A DNA stretch of 64,000 nucleotides from VXNJ01 sp009840625 (GCA_965207915.1 OZ242304.1:248001-312000), one strand, 5' to 3'. Positions 1 through 8,838 are shown, counted from the stretch's first letter. The notes: generated by a model not told the origin, from the letters alone. A program made the numbers and translations.

Positions 1-1281
1 GCCAAGGCGGTCTGCAAACGCCTTAAAAACATGGGTTACCGCGGATCGGACCGCACCGTGCGCAGCGCGGTGGCGGCGGCCAAGAAGGCCTACCAAAAGC
101 AGAACCGGCGCATCTTCCGGCCCTGGGTCACCGAACCCGGGCACTGGGCCCAGTTTGACTGGGCCGACGGGCCGGCGGTTGGCGGGCGCAAGACCTATCT
201 CTTCTGCGCCTGGCTGGCCTGGTCCAGGTACCGGATTGTGCTGCCGGTCTACGACCGCAAGCAGCCCTCGCTGATCGGCTGCCTCTCGGAGGCGATGGCG
301 ATCTTCGGCGGGACGCCCGCGCACTGGCTCACCGACAACCAGAAGGCGATTACGCCGGGCCGGATCGCCAACCTGCCGTTAAAGCACCCGGAAATGGTGC
401 GGTTCGCACGCCACTACGGCACGACGATGCAGCTCTGCATGCCGGCGGATCCCCAGACCAAAGGCGGTTCGGAGCGAACCGTCGCCCTGGCCAAGCAGGA
501 CCTGCTTCCCTCGGATCTGAACCTGCGATCGCAGTACCAGTCCTTCGGCGAGCTGGCAGACGCCTGCGACGAGTTCATGCGCGAGGTCAACACTCGCGCG
601 CACCGGGTAACCCGGCGGGCGCCCATAAAGATGCTGGCGGAGGAACGCCGGTCCCTGCATCCCCTGCCGCGGACGCCGTTTGCGGCCGCCCTGGGCAGGG
701 AGCGCACGGTCGATCCGGGCGACGGCCTGATCGCCTGGGAATCGGCCCGGTACTCGGCGCCTTCCGAGCTGGCCGGCGAGAAGGTCCTGGTCAGGGAGCA
801 GGGCGATCGGCTGATCATCAGCGCCCGCTCAGAGAACGGCGGCGGCTGGCGCGAGGTCGCCCGGCACCGGCTGGCCGGGCGCGGGGCGCGGGTGATCGAC
901 GAGGACCACTACGCGGGCGATCCGCCGCCGGGGGCGCTTCGGCGGGAACCCATACCCCAGAACCCGCTGCAGGCGGAGTTCCTGGGGATCGGCCCCAACG
1001 CCGGGCGCTGGCTCAAAGCCGCCTGCGACGCCGGCGCGGGGAGGCTGGGCGAGAAGCTGGTCGAGATCGTCGAACTTGCGCGACTGGAAGGCAGGGAGGA
1101 CGTTGACGCCGCCCTGGCGGTGGCCGAGCACTGCGAGCGGTTCGGCTTCGGCGACATCGCCTCCATCCTGGTGGCCGGGTCGCCGCGCCGGCTGCACCGC
1201 CCGCCCGAGGACGCCTTCCCGCGGCAGGAGACCCTCAAAGGCTGGCGGGACTTCGGCGCAAACGGGAGCCGTGACGCATGA
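1..1281 (+). CDS. istA: IS21-family transposase IstA (5' end cut by window)
   Basis: DDE-type transposase of the IS21 family. The frame is open from base 1 and the first in-frame ATG is at 31, so the N-terminal helix-turn-helix region probably lies upstream of the window. The catalytic triad is visible: Asp in QFDWADG, Asp in LTDNQKA about 60 residues later, and Glu in GGSERT. A C-terminal beta-rich region starting near IAWESARYSAP follows. The stop overlaps the istB start (ATGA at 1278-1281), the usual translational coupling in this family. It is highly GC-rich like the other IS genes here. It clearly differs in sequence from the two IS21 elements further on, so it is a separate subtype. Confidence 0.9.
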   Translation, partial: AKAVCKRLKNMGYRGSDRTVRSAVAAAKKAYQKQNRRIFRPWVTEPGHWAQFDWADGPAVGGRKTYLFCAWLAWSRYRIVLPVYDRKQPSLIGCLSEAMAIFGGTPAHWLTDNQKAITPGRIANLPLKHPEMVRFARHYGTTMQLCMPADPQTKGGSERTVALAKQDLLPSDLNLRSQYQSFGELADACDEFMREVNTRAHRVTRRAPIKMLAEERRSLHPLPRTPFAAALGRERTVDPGDGLIAWESARYSAPSELAGEKVLVREQGDRLIISARSENGGGWREVARHRLAGRGARVIDEDHYAGDPPPGALRREPIPQNPLQAEFLGIGPNAGRWLKAACDAGAGRLGEKLVEIVELARLEGREDVDAALAVAEHCERFGFGDIASILVAGSPRRLHRPPEDAFPRQETLKGWRDFGANGSRDA

Positions 1282-2045
1282 ACCCACCGCACGCAATTGA
1301 GAAGGTCGTTTCCCAGCTCCGCACCCTGCGCCTGCCCTACATGCGCAGGGCCGCCCCGGAGCTCTTAAAGACCGCGCGGTCGCAGCGCTGGGATCCGGCC
1401 GAGGCGCTGTCAGCACTGCTGGAAGAGGAGATCGAGGGCCGGGCGCGATCCTCGCGGGCCCAGCGCCTCAAAAGCGCCAACCTTCCCTCGGGCAAGACGT
1501 TTGCCACCTGGGACGAGGACCTGTCCTCGATCCCTTTGCCGACCCAGCGCGCGCTTCGGACCCTGGAGTGGATCGAGCGGAGGGAGAACGTGGTCGCCTG
1601 CGGGCCGGCCGGCACCGGCAAGAGCCACTTCCTGGAGGCCCTGGCGCACCGGGCGATAGAGCGCGGCTACAAGGCGTCCTGGTTCTCGCTTGAGGAGCTG
1701 GGGCGCCTGATAAGGGGGTCGCGCGCCGACAACTCGGCGCTAAGGGCGGTGCAGAAGATCCTGAAGGTCGACCTGATCGTCATCGACGACATAGGCCTTC
1801 TGCCGATCGATCAGGAGACCGCCGAGGGATTCTTCCGGGTCATCGACGCCGCCTACGAGCGCCGCTCGATCGCCCTGTCCTCGAACCTGCATCCGTCGCG
1901 CTTCGACGAGATCATGCCCAAGTCGCTGGCCAATGCCGCCGTCGACCGGCTCCTGCACCACACCCATCCCTGCCAGACCTCCGGCGACAGCATCCGCCTG
2001 ACCCAGGCCCTGGCCGGAGAGGGAGTGATGCCGCTGGAACAGTAA
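1278..2045 (+). CDS. istB: IS21-family helper ATPase IstB
   Basis: AAA+ ATPase of 255 residues that works with IstA in target capture and transposition. Walker A is GPAGTGKS (around residue 113) and Walker B is LIVIDDIG (around residue 168). The SNLHPS segment fits the sensor-1 position of the DnaC/IstB group. Length is normal for IstB. The ATG overlaps the istA stop by 4 nt. It appears intact. No gene follows before the right end of the element. Confidence 0.92.
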   Translation: MNPPHAIEKVVSQLRTLRLPYMRRAAPELLKTARSQRWDPAEALSALLEEEIEGRARSSRAQRLKSANLPSGKTFATWDEDLSSIPLPTQRALRTLEWIERRENVVACGPAGTGKSHFLEALAHRAIERGYKASWFSLEELGRLIRGSRADNSALRAVQKILKVDLIVIDDIGLLPIDQETAEGFFRVIDAAYERRSIALSSNLHPSRFDEIMPKSLANAAVDRLLHHTHPCQTSGDSIRLTQALAGEGVMPLEQ

Positions 2046-2476
2046 GCAGCCCGCCGGAAGGGGCGCTGGTCCCTTCCGCCTATATGCCGCGGCGGTCCCG
2101 CATCCGGAAACGGGCGGGGCCGCTGCTGCTGTACAGGGATCCCTGCATGTTGTGCTCCGGCGACATCGCCTCAAAACATGGCCGCTGTGAGGTCGAATCA
2201 GGGTTTTGCGGAGGCGGGACCGGCCCCGGATCGGCCCGAAACCGGCGTCAGAGACCGCAATTGCCCCGATCGGGCCAAAAACGGGCCGCCAGGAGGCTCA
2301 TACAGCGCCTTGCGGGACCCTGCATGACCCCGAACCCGCGGCCCAATTGCCTGTTAAGAGCGAAAACAAGGCCAAAATCGCACGAACCAGGGAGCGACTC
2401 CGCCGCTGGGAAGAGAGGGCTGAACGTCGTTGCGGCGGGCGCCGAATATTGGAAGGATCGGGCCGTTACGGAGCTT

Positions 2477-2512
2477 CAAACAAACCTGCACGCCGGCGTG
2501 CAGGTTTGTTTG
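2477..2512. repeat. 36-bp perfect palindrome near the right end of the first IS21-family element
   Basis: Each 18-base half (CAAACAAACCTGCACGCC and its reverse complement) is perfect with no spacer, centred between 2494 and 2495. It could extrude a cruciform or fold in RNA as a hairpin with a minimal loop. No U-tract follows, so a classical intrinsic terminator is not well supported. The outer element at 10422-15451 has a comparable palindrome in the same relative place, after istB and before its right end. Confidence 0.85.
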
Positions 2513-2554
2513 CCACGGCCGTGCGAAAGTGACTTCCGTAGTCGTGCGAAATCA

Positions 2555-2798
2555 ACTCGCCACCGACAAGCCCTACCCCGACGTTTTCCTATTTGCTGCA
2601 GTTGAATTGGGATACGTTCCTGAAGATTGCGTGGTTATTGAGGACAGCGAACCAGGAATCAAAGCAGGCGTGGCAGCAGGGATGAGAGTGCTTGCGTATG
2701 ACCCCGCGCAACAGGAATCGATCAAAACAATTGGAGATATCCAGAGTTTCCGCGAAATGAGTGCAGTGCCCGGTTTGCTCGGGATAAGTTCAATCTGA
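2555..2798 (+). pseudogene. C-terminal remnant of a HAD-superfamily phosphatase
   Basis: The open frame contains the second half of a HAD subfamily IA hydrolase (beta-phosphoglucomutase/phosphoglycolate phosphatase type): the motif III region DKPYPDVFLFAAVELG and the motif IV region CVVIEDSEPGIKAG, followed by AAGMRVLAYDP. The N-terminal half with the nucleophile DxD motif and the cap domain is absent, and upstream sequence in the same frame belongs to the IS element. I infer that the IS21-family insertion beheaded the gene. Any in-frame start upstream would lie inside the IS, so a functional product is unlikely. Confidence 0.8.
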
Positions 2799-2948
2799 CT
2801 GCGCGTTTGATCTCTACGATGTGCCGAGATCAGTTACTCGACATAATGGCGAATATGTCGATCCCGCCTCCACAGGCCCGCTTATTTGGCCCGTAATTTC
2901 CGGAACCCGGCTAGTAGCGGTGTCTTGGGTGGGCAGGCCATCTTTTGA

Positions 2949-3707
2949 TCACGACGCAATCATTGACCGTTGAAATCCCGCTGGGAACAGCGAAGTCGTC
3001 TCAGTCTCATTCGTGATATCCAATAGATTCCGCCATATTTGCCGCTTTGTTGACTCGACATCGGTCTTCCAAACGCGTGCCATAGCAGATTCGACAAAGC
3101 AGACTCTTCCAGGTCTCCTTGGTGACGGTTGAGTTCGGTCGCCGTACGGGTGATCTGTTTCGGCTAAAACGAGGTTGGGAGGCAACATTTCCAAGATCCT
3201 TTGTCGACGAACTTGCACAGGGTTTATCGAGAATCTGCATCCCAGATCTAGCGCCCGGATCGTTTCGTGCTCGGATCCGGTCCACCAGTGAAGGATGGCG
3301 CCTTTGGGGCGTCGCCCTTCAAGCAATTCCAAGATCGGGGCGGTGGCACCTGCGCTATGAATTGAAAGGACTCTCGGGATTTCTTGAACGGTTGCAAATA
3401 TCGCATCAAGGATTTCCAACTGACGGGAAATGTCTATCCCTGATCGGCCTTTGTCCAACCCCACTTCTCCGACGATCGGAACACCCTTGAGGAGTCGCCT
3501 GAAACGCGAGATCTTGAATTCACGATTGTTAGGTTTGTGCGCAGGGTGAACGCCGACGCCCCAAGTTGTAAACTCATCCCTTCGATTTGCGACTTGTTCG
3601 AATTCACTGAGAGACCTTGTAACCGCGACTACGCATGCGTTAAGTTCGCACAATTCGACGGGTCGAATACTCGGGTCAATGTGCGCGTGCAGATCTAGCG
3701 AGAGCAA
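2949..3707 (-). CDS. qatD: TatD-family metal-dependent hydrolase, QatD of a Qat anti-phage system
   Basis: A 252-residue TatD-like amidohydrolase. Metal-binding landmarks are present in order: DLHAHIDP (HxH), VGEVGLDKG (bridging Glu), LSIHSAGA (His), LHWWTGS (His) and AETDHPY (Asp). The family contains 3'-5' exonucleases; in Qat systems this nuclease is one of four components needed for phage defence. It begins at TTG 3707 and overlaps the end of qatC by 13 nt, so the two are probably co-translated. It is the last gene of a four-gene minus-strand operon. Base composition is lower in GC than flanking housekeeping DNA. Confidence 0.85.
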   Translation of the reverse strand: MLSLDLHAHIDPSIRPVELCELNACVVAVTRSLSEFEQVANRRDEFTTWGVGVHPAHKPNNREFKISRFRRLLKGVPIVGEVGLDKGRSGIDISRQLEILDAIFATVQEIPRVLSIHSAGATAPILELLEGRRPKGAILHWWTGSEHETIRALDLGCRFSINPVQVRRQRILEMLPPNLVLAETDHPYGDRTQPSPRRPGRVCFVESAMARVWKTDVESTKRQIWRNLLDITNETETTSLFPAGFQRSMIAS

Positions 3708-5005
3708 ATCGGAAGCTCAAGCGCTGCCAATTCGTCGAACCCCCTCCGTACCAAATCAACCGCGGCTTCGAAGTCTGAATCGGCAGGGAGATTGAGAGCC
3801 AGGATCTCCTTGAATCCGAAATCTCGGCTAATAGCGTATCGAACCGTTTCGATGGCAGCACCCGCTACATTGGCAAAGAACCGTTCGCGGTAACTGCCTG
3901 ACAAGTCCTCAACGAGATAAGCAGTCTGGTCATGCAAATCCGAAGCGATGAATGCGGCCCTTCGCGTCATGCAACCAAGGCACACTCCACATTGGGTCGA
4001 AGGAGAGCGGCCATAATTCATGGCCATCCTGACGTGGGAGCAAGAATGCGATTTGGAGAGTATTTTTGACGCGCTGGTTGATCCAATCGCGTCTGCAACC
4101 AACTTGAACATTTCACCTTTCGTCAATTGCTCAAACGGGTTGACGAAATTGCCGTAAGCCCCCACGGCCTGTAGGAGGTTTCGGAGTTGCGTCATGAATC
4201 TCGGGTGAGTTGTTCGAGTCGAAAGTGCCCCACGTCGTTCCGGAGCCAACGCGGGATTCAAAGACGTGAACCCATTTTCAAATACATTGAGCGGTATGGA
4301 CTGATGGGCGTCAGCCAATGCGAGTCCAATTGCGATGAACAACAAACTTCTGCTTCGACGCGTGGGTTCATCCGGAAACGTGCCCCCGTTCAGCTGCAAT
4401 GCCGTTCGGCCTAACTTGACGCTTACACGCGGTATTTCCGTTTCAAAAAGGCGCGAAATCTCGGTTATCAAAGAATTTTGAATCGAGGCGTGCCCCGACC
4501 AATCCCAGTGGGATGCCAAAAGGACCTTTCGGTTTTGCGCAAGCTCCGTCACTAATCCACAAACGGAGTCGGCCCCTCCGCTAAACAGACAAATCGATTC
4601 CGGAGATGATTCCAGATTCGCCGAAACCGCATTCGGAGATCCAATCGAGTCGATGTTGTGGCTCGGCCAGAACGTAACTTCCCACGCGTCCGACGTCAAG
4701 AATGACAAAAGCGCATTTACTTCAGTAGCAACGCGATGCCAGGTGAACGTGTCAGCAACTGGAACGCAGATTTGCATATCCCGTTGCCATCCATTTGGCC
4801 GCTTTACAGTCCGGTCGGCAAGAAAGGAGGTCACTGCCAACCAAACTACATCTCGGCTTGCCTCCGATATGAGACCTAGGTCTACCAAGTTAGGTCCGAC
4901 ATTTGCCGCAAGTGAACTTCGGCCAAATTCACGTTCGCGCCAAATCAAGTCGCCAATCGTAATTGCGTCGGGGGCCGAATTCAGCCACAACCGCCTGTTG
5001 TTCAT
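3695..5005 (-). CDS. qatC: QueC-like PP-loop ATPase, QatC of a Qat anti-phage system
   Basis: A protein of about 436 residues related to 7-cyano-7-deazaguanine synthase (QueC). It has a PP-loop SGGADS motif around residue 140 and a C-terminal cysteine cluster, CSHVRMAMNYGR...CGVCLGC, resembling the QueC zinc site. An N-terminal extension of over 120 residues is not found in housekeeping QueC. In Qat systems this component is thought to act on a deazaguanine-like or peptide substrate; the exact reaction is unknown. ATG at 5005 overlaps the qatB stop (TGATG), favouring coupled translation; a TTG at 5017 is an alternative start. No queDEF genes are nearby, which argues against queuosine synthesis. 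Confidence 0.87.
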   Translation of the reverse strand: MNNRRLWLNSAPDAITIGDLIWREREFGRSSLAANVGPNLVDLGLISEASRDVVWLAVTSFLADRTVKRPNGWQRDMQICVPVADTFTWHRVATEVNALLSFLTSDAWEVTFWPSHNIDSIGSPNAVSANLESSPESICLFSGGADSVCGLVTELAQNRKVLLASHWDWSGHASIQNSLITEISRLFETEIPRVSVKLGRTALQLNGGTFPDEPTRRSRSLLFIAIGLALADAHQSIPLNVFENGFTSLNPALAPERRGALSTRTTHPRFMTQLRNLLQAVGAYGNFVNPFEQLTKGEMFKLVADAIGSTSASKILSKSHSCSHVRMAMNYGRSPSTQCGVCLGCMTRRAAFIASDLHDQTAYLVEDLSGSYRERFFANVAGAAIETVRYAISRDFGFKEILALNLPADSDFEAAVDLVRRGFDELAALELPICSR

Positions 5006-5823
5006 CACGATGGCCAAAATATGCGATTCAACATTCCGAGCAGTCGCTGAATCGCCGATTCAAAGTGAGAAGACCGGACACCGTCGACTGGGAATTGAAT
5101 TGGACGAAGGCCGGCTTCTAAAGTGGATCTAGCCTCTTGCTCAAGCGTGTATGTTGAGCCCCCGTCCAGCGAACCGTTTCGCAGTCGGTTCCCGCACTCA
5201 GTTAACCACGCTTGGAAAACGTATTCACCAACCCATCTTTTCACAAGGTCTATTGCGGATGGGTCTGATTCTTGTTCAATGCCCCACCACACGAAATTTG
5301 CGTTGACTTCTCGAATCTCGGCTTCCCCGATAGATGCCGACAAGCCCGATGCAGCATCAACAAGCAGCCTCGCCTGCTCGAACGGTGGCAGGGCCAAGAG
5401 TTCCTCCAAATTAAATCCCGCATCGGCGGCGGCAGCGGATTCGTTGTTGGTTAGTCCGTAGACTCCCGCGACAGCGATGCCACCCGAAAAAGCAGCGCGC
5501 CTGCGGCCTGCCAAAGTACCCCCGCGAAACCTCCTGCCGATGGTCGATGAAGGAGACGGTCCCGCCGTCGACGGCGAACTGGGTACATGCGAAACGGTGG
5601 CTAACTTTTGAGCAACTTGTCCCAGCAATGACAATAGTGGATCAATTGGTTGCTCTTCCGCCGAATCTTCGGGTGCAGGATCCCGGTCGTCGCACTCGTC
5701 GTCTATTTGCTCGTCACCGCCTGTAGTTGCGGAACCGTCACCCATATCTGCCAGCCACGCTTCAGTTTGGTCTTTTGGCCCCTTCCACCCAGCAGTGCCA
5801 CGGTAAACGTCAGACGTGCCCAC
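5005..5823 (-). CDS. qatB: QatB, conserved component of a Qat anti-phage system
   Basis: 272 residues. The N-terminus MGTSDVYRG is followed by an acidic, low-complexity stretch (GDEQIDDECDDRDPAPEDSAEE), a Ser/Pro/Gly-rich linker, and an alpha-helical C-terminal half without recognised catalytic motifs. It is assigned from its position between the KAP ATPase and the QueC-like gene rather than from a diagnostic motif. The GTG start at 5823 directly follows the qatA TGA and has a strong Shine-Dalgarno AAAGGAGGT at 5831-5839 (minus strand), 7 nt away. Its function within the system is not established here. Confidence 0.75.
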   Translation of the reverse strand: MGTSDVYRGTAGWKGPKDQTEAWLADMGDGSATTGGDEQIDDECDDRDPAPEDSAEEQPIDPLLSLLGQVAQKLATVSHVPSSPSTAGPSPSSTIGRRFRGGTLAGRRRAAFSGGIAVAGVYGLTNNESAAAADAGFNLEELLALPPFEQARLLVDAASGLSASIGEAEIREVNANFVWWGIEQESDPSAIDLVKRWVGEYVFQAWLTECGNRLRNGSLDGGSTYTLEQEARSTLEAGLRPIQFPVDGVRSSHFESAIQRLLGMLNRIFWPS

Positions 5824-7551
5824 TCAATTGACCTCCTTTAGGGCCTCCGACGCGGACCGTTTGGTCCGTGACCCCACCAAGGGGTCCGACTTCCATCGAT
5901 TCACAACCGCACGAAATTCGGCTGGGCGGTTAATCGACAGCAACGAAAGCGGGACGGGCGTTAGGACCATTTCGGGTCGCATCAACCTGAGTTCTGCAGC
6001 AACGGTTTGCGACACAATGGGTCCGAGTGCAAGGCCGGAGAGCGTTGCTGCTAGTGCTCCTTGACGTTCGACCGACTTTTCAAGCCGGAGTTTCGACGCA
6101 ATAAACCTGGCGACAATTGCCAGCGAACCGTGATCGAGATTGAGGGCTTCTCTGAGAGCATCATCTCTGATCACTTTGCTGTCGGCCGCTAATTTGTCGA
6201 CCAGGTCCCTCAACCCGGGGTCAAGTGAAGCTTCTTCGATCGAATCGCCTCTTAGTGAAGCTGCGAGCAACAGGTAAGGAGCAACGTCCAGCTCATTGAT
6301 CGGCGGGTCCAATCGACCCCATTCAATAAAGTGGGTCGCAAAACCACCTTCCCCAGACTCAATTCCACTGATGTTTCTCTTCAACGTGCCGGTAGCCAAC
6401 CATCCCAACAGTTGAGCGAACAGATCAGGGTGTAGCAACTCTGCGACCAAGAGTTTTGCGCAAGCATCTACTTCTAGCTCGACTCCGCGGGCTTTTGCCA
6501 AGGCCGTCCGCAACCACAACGCATTTAAAAACCGCTTGAGGCGCCGCGGATTTCCTTCAGTGTGCCGATGAAGAATGGGCGCGAGCCGCTCTGCTAATGC
6601 GATATCGGATTCACTTCCACTTGGTATTAATCCTTCAAATCTCGCCGCCAAGCTGCTGCCGTTTTCACGAGTTTTTTGAGCACGATCAAGCAGACGGTTG
6701 ATTGACTCCTCATCTTCATTTGGCCCGATCAATAGCAGCGCCAAATACTCTTCCGTTAGCGCACGGCTCAATGCTGGAATTCGGAAGGGAATTTGAACAA
6801 TTTTCTCGAGGTACTGGTGCGCTGTGATTGGTTGGCCAGTCGAAGTGAGCCGTTGGCCGATAGCTCTGGCTACATTGTTCTCGTCTGCGGCAATTGCAAA
6901 CGACATCCTGTCAACCGACAGAAAAAGCTTGATTGCTTCAAGTGTTTCCACGACTGTGTCAGGAAGAGAACGATCTAGGTCGTCAACTAGCACAACAACT
7001 TGGCTAATGTCTTTAGTCGCGTCATCCTTTAAGAATTCGCCGAATTGCTCCCGAAATCCTTGCAACGTCAAATTGCTCACGTCTTCCCCAGCATCGAACA
7101 TCGCTGCCAAGCTCGATAGGCTCGGAATCGTCATTGTTATCGCCGACGAAGTGGCCAGTTTGATTACGTTTGCAACGTTTACGCGATCGCGCAAGTCTTT
7201 TAATCGACTTGCTACCGCTTCTCCCAGATTTCTGTTGCTTTCAATCCGTTCTTTCAATTGATCGAGTACTGCCCCAATTAGGGTTGCCTTGACATCGGTA
7301 TTCCGGTCAAATTCCCAAGGGGTAACCGTAATCACCAATATGTCGCCGCTTTGATTGAGTTCTTCTTCGAGCAGCCTGAGGACGGTAGTTTTTCCACCAC
7401 CCCATGGCGCGTTGATTCCCACGGTTATCGGTTGTAAGTCTTTTCTAGTGACAGTCGCGCTTACCGCTGAAACAATGTCCCCGAATCCCAATAAATCGAT
7501 TCGGCTAGGGTTGTCATCTCTGAGGGGAATTGACCCAAAATCGCTAACTAT
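5824..7551 (-). CDS. qatA: KAP-family P-loop NTPase, QatA of a Qat anti-phage system
   Basis: KAP-type STAND-like NTPase. Walker A is APWGGGKTT and Walker B is VVVLVDDLDR about 135 residues later, followed by LPDTVVETLEAIKLF, typical of KAP ATPases. The first standard start is TTG at 7491, without a ribosome binding site. Family-like sequence continues in frame upstream (IPLRDDNPSRIDLLGFGDI) to an ATA at 7551, which has AAGGA 7 nt before it. I therefore extend the gene to 7551 (575 residues) and flag the non-standard start. From 7491 it would be 555 residues. It is the first gene of qatABCD and the likely sensor or switch. Confidence 0.85.
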   Translation of the reverse strand: MVSDFGSIPLRDDNPSRIDLLGFGDIVSAVSATVTRKDLQPITVGINAPWGGGKTTVLRLLEEELNQSGDILVITVTPWEFDRNTDVKATLIGAVLDQLKERIESNRNLGEAVASRLKDLRDRVNVANVIKLATSSAITMTIPSLSSLAAMFDAGEDVSNLTLQGFREQFGEFLKDDATKDISQVVVLVDDLDRSLPDTVVETLEAIKLFLSVDRMSFAIAADENNVARAIGQRLTSTGQPITAHQYLEKIVQIPFRIPALSRALTEEYLALLLIGPNEDEESINRLLDRAQKTRENGSSLAARFEGLIPSGSESDIALAERLAPILHRHTEGNPRRLKRFLNALWLRTALAKARGVELEVDACAKLLVAELLHPDLFAQLLGWLATGTLKRNISGIESGEGGFATHFIEWGRLDPPINELDVAPYLLLAASLRGDSIEEASLDPGLRDLVDKLAADSKVIRDDALREALNLDHGSLAIVARFIASKLRLEKSVERQGALAATLSGLALGPIVSQTVAAELRLMRPEMVLTPVPLSLLSINRPAEFRAVVNRWKSDPLVGSRTKRSASEALKEVN

Positions 7552-8309
7552 CTCGCAGTCCTTTCGACGATTCAGTGGCAGTAGGAAGTCTCAACAAGCC
7601 ACGAATGCACTGATCACAGATAGAGGGCGTGGGGTAAGCAACATCTACTAGGCCAACAAAACTCAACGTTGCCAGATTCAGGCGATCTCAAGCCTCGATT
7701 AACGCATCAATCGATTGCTACTATCGACCGCGGAATTGCATACCTCATACGTCGCCACCCACTGCGCATTGTATTAGTTTCTTCACGGGATTTAACTACA
7801 CCCCCCACTGGTGGTGGGTATACCTGCGTGCGCTCGAAAGTCACCCACGGTCTCGGCGAAACCAACCTCCCAATTCGATTCGCCTGGTTACTGAAGCTTC
7901 AGCAGCTGCCTGCGAGATCGGAATTGACTCGAACCCGTTGACCGTGAATTGAGTCGCGGTCAATAACGATTGATTCCACGGGTAGAAAGTCAACTCCGTC
8001 GAAAATCAATCATTAGCAAGACATAATTGGCAATATGACTACTACTATCAAGGCCCGCGTCATTGGTGTTTGTCACTTGTCTTGGCGTGGCGCTATCGGA
8101 ACTTCCACAATCGCAATTCAATCGCGAAATTGGCACCTCTTTTGACGTGCCGAGGATTAAGGTGCGCAAAATGTCAATCGCTGTAGGCGAACTGCGGCTA
8201 CGGTCCCGCTATCCATTGCCGACTCATTGGCACTCAGCGATTAACAGCTGTTACCGCAAACGTACCTCATTTGTGGTACATTTGACTAAAGACTCGACCG
8301 AGTTGCTTG
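7552..8309. other. Non-coding stretch between qatA and the toxin-antitoxin pair
   Basis: Low-GC DNA with no convincing gene. It must contain the divergent promoters of the qat operon (minus) and of the antitoxin (plus). A 36-codon frame from ATG 8035 begins MTTTIKARVIG, like the first strand of some small antitoxins, but stops early; it may be a vestige. A short GC-rich inverted repeat (CCCAC/GTGGG) lies at 7804-7818. Confidence 0.5.
8262..8279. promoter_or_regulatory. Candidate operator upstream of the antitoxin gene
   Basis: Inverted repeat GTACC-N8-GGTAC ends about 30 bp before the antitoxin ATG. RelB/DinJ-type antitoxins usually repress their own operon by binding such palindromes, so autoregulation is inferred. 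The arms are only 5 bp. Confidence 0.4.
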
Positions 8310-8567
8310 ATGGCCAAGACTGCGATGATCCGTGCGAGGGTCGAACCAGAATTGAAGGATGAAGTTGACGGCGTTTTCTCCGATTTGGGGTTGTCGGCAA
8401 CCGAAGCAATTACGCTGTTCTACAAGCAAGTTGCAATGCACCACGGATTGCCGTTTCCTGTTCGAATTCCAAATGCCGCAACGATCGCGGCGATTAAGGA
8501 TGCTCAGGACGGCGTGGACCTGTTCGATTACTCCAATTTCGACGAACTAATCGCAGACGTTGAGTAA
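8310..8567 (+). CDS. RelB/DinJ-family antitoxin
   Basis: An 85-residue protein starting MAKTAMIRARVEPELKDEV, the N-terminal ribbon-helix-helix of DinJ/RelB antitoxins, followed by LSATEAITLFYKQVAMHHGLPFPVRIPN, a highly typical DinJ segment. The C-terminal tail (DLFDYSNFDELIADVE) would wrap the toxin. ATG 8310 gives the standard N-terminus; a TTG directly before it is possible. It overlaps the toxin gene by 8 nt. It is expected to neutralise the YafQ-like toxin and repress the operon. It sits next to the qat system. Confidence 0.9.
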   Translation: MAKTAMIRARVEPELKDEVDGVFSDLGLSATEAITLFYKQVAMHHGLPFPVRIPNAATIAAIKDAQDGVDLFDYSNFDELIADVE

Positions 8568-8838
8568 AGCCAGGCGGCTCCGCTCCACCAGGCAGTTTCG
8601 AAAAGACTTGCGAACAGTCGGCAGGCGAGGTAAAGACCTGAGCCGAATGCACGCAATCATTGAGCGGATTCAGCTGAATCAACCTTTGCCGGAAAATTGC
8701 CGGCCTCACAGATTGATAGGCAATTGGTCAGGGTTCTGGGAGTGCCACCTTGAACCAGACTGGCTGTTGTTATGGCAAGAAAGCGATGCCGCCGTTCTAT
8801 TGGTCCGCACTGGAACCCATTCCGATTTATTCGAATAG
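8560..8838 (+). CDS. YafQ-family mRNA interferase toxin
   Basis: A 92-residue RelE-superfamily ribonuclease of the YafQ type, which would cleave mRNA on the ribosome. YafQ landmarks are present: PHRLIGNWSGFWECHLEPDW with the conserved His and Asp residues, LLLW, and the C-terminal RTGTHSDLF containing the last catalytic His. It starts at TTG 8560 inside the antitoxin's last codons (TTGAGTAA), so it is translationally coupled and kept below antitoxin levels. It appears intact. Confidence 0.9.
   Translation: MSKARRLRSTRQFRKDLRTVGRRGKDLSRMHAIIERIQLNQPLPENCRPHRLIGNWSGFWECHLEPDWLLLWQESDAAVLLVRTGTHSDLFE

Larger units (their letters stand above)
1..2554 (+). mobile_element. IS21-family element, 3' portion (left end outside window)
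   Basis: It carries overlapping istA and istB genes, about 430 bp of non-coding sequence, a perfect 36-bp palindrome and then a probable right end. The motif GTGCGAAA occurs twice close together (2520-2528 and 2544-2551), as expected for the repeated transposase-binding sites of IS21 ends. The sequence reads ...GTGCGAAATCA just before recognisable HAD-phosphatase coding sequence, so the end is placed at about 2554 (TGA...TCA ends, inferred). The left end is outside the window, so the target duplication cannot be checked. GC content falls sharply after this point. Confidence 0.7.

Noticed and set aside
2084..2605. 173-codon frame after the first istB
   Set aside because: Arg-rich composition, no similarity recognised, and it runs across the palindrome and the IS end.
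3695..5005. Housekeeping queC
   Set aside because: The large N-terminal extension, overlap with KAP and TatD genes, and absence of queD, queE and queF favour QatC.
8063..8362. 99-codon frame before the antitoxin
   Set aside because: It overlaps the antitoxin start in another frame and has no family resemblance.
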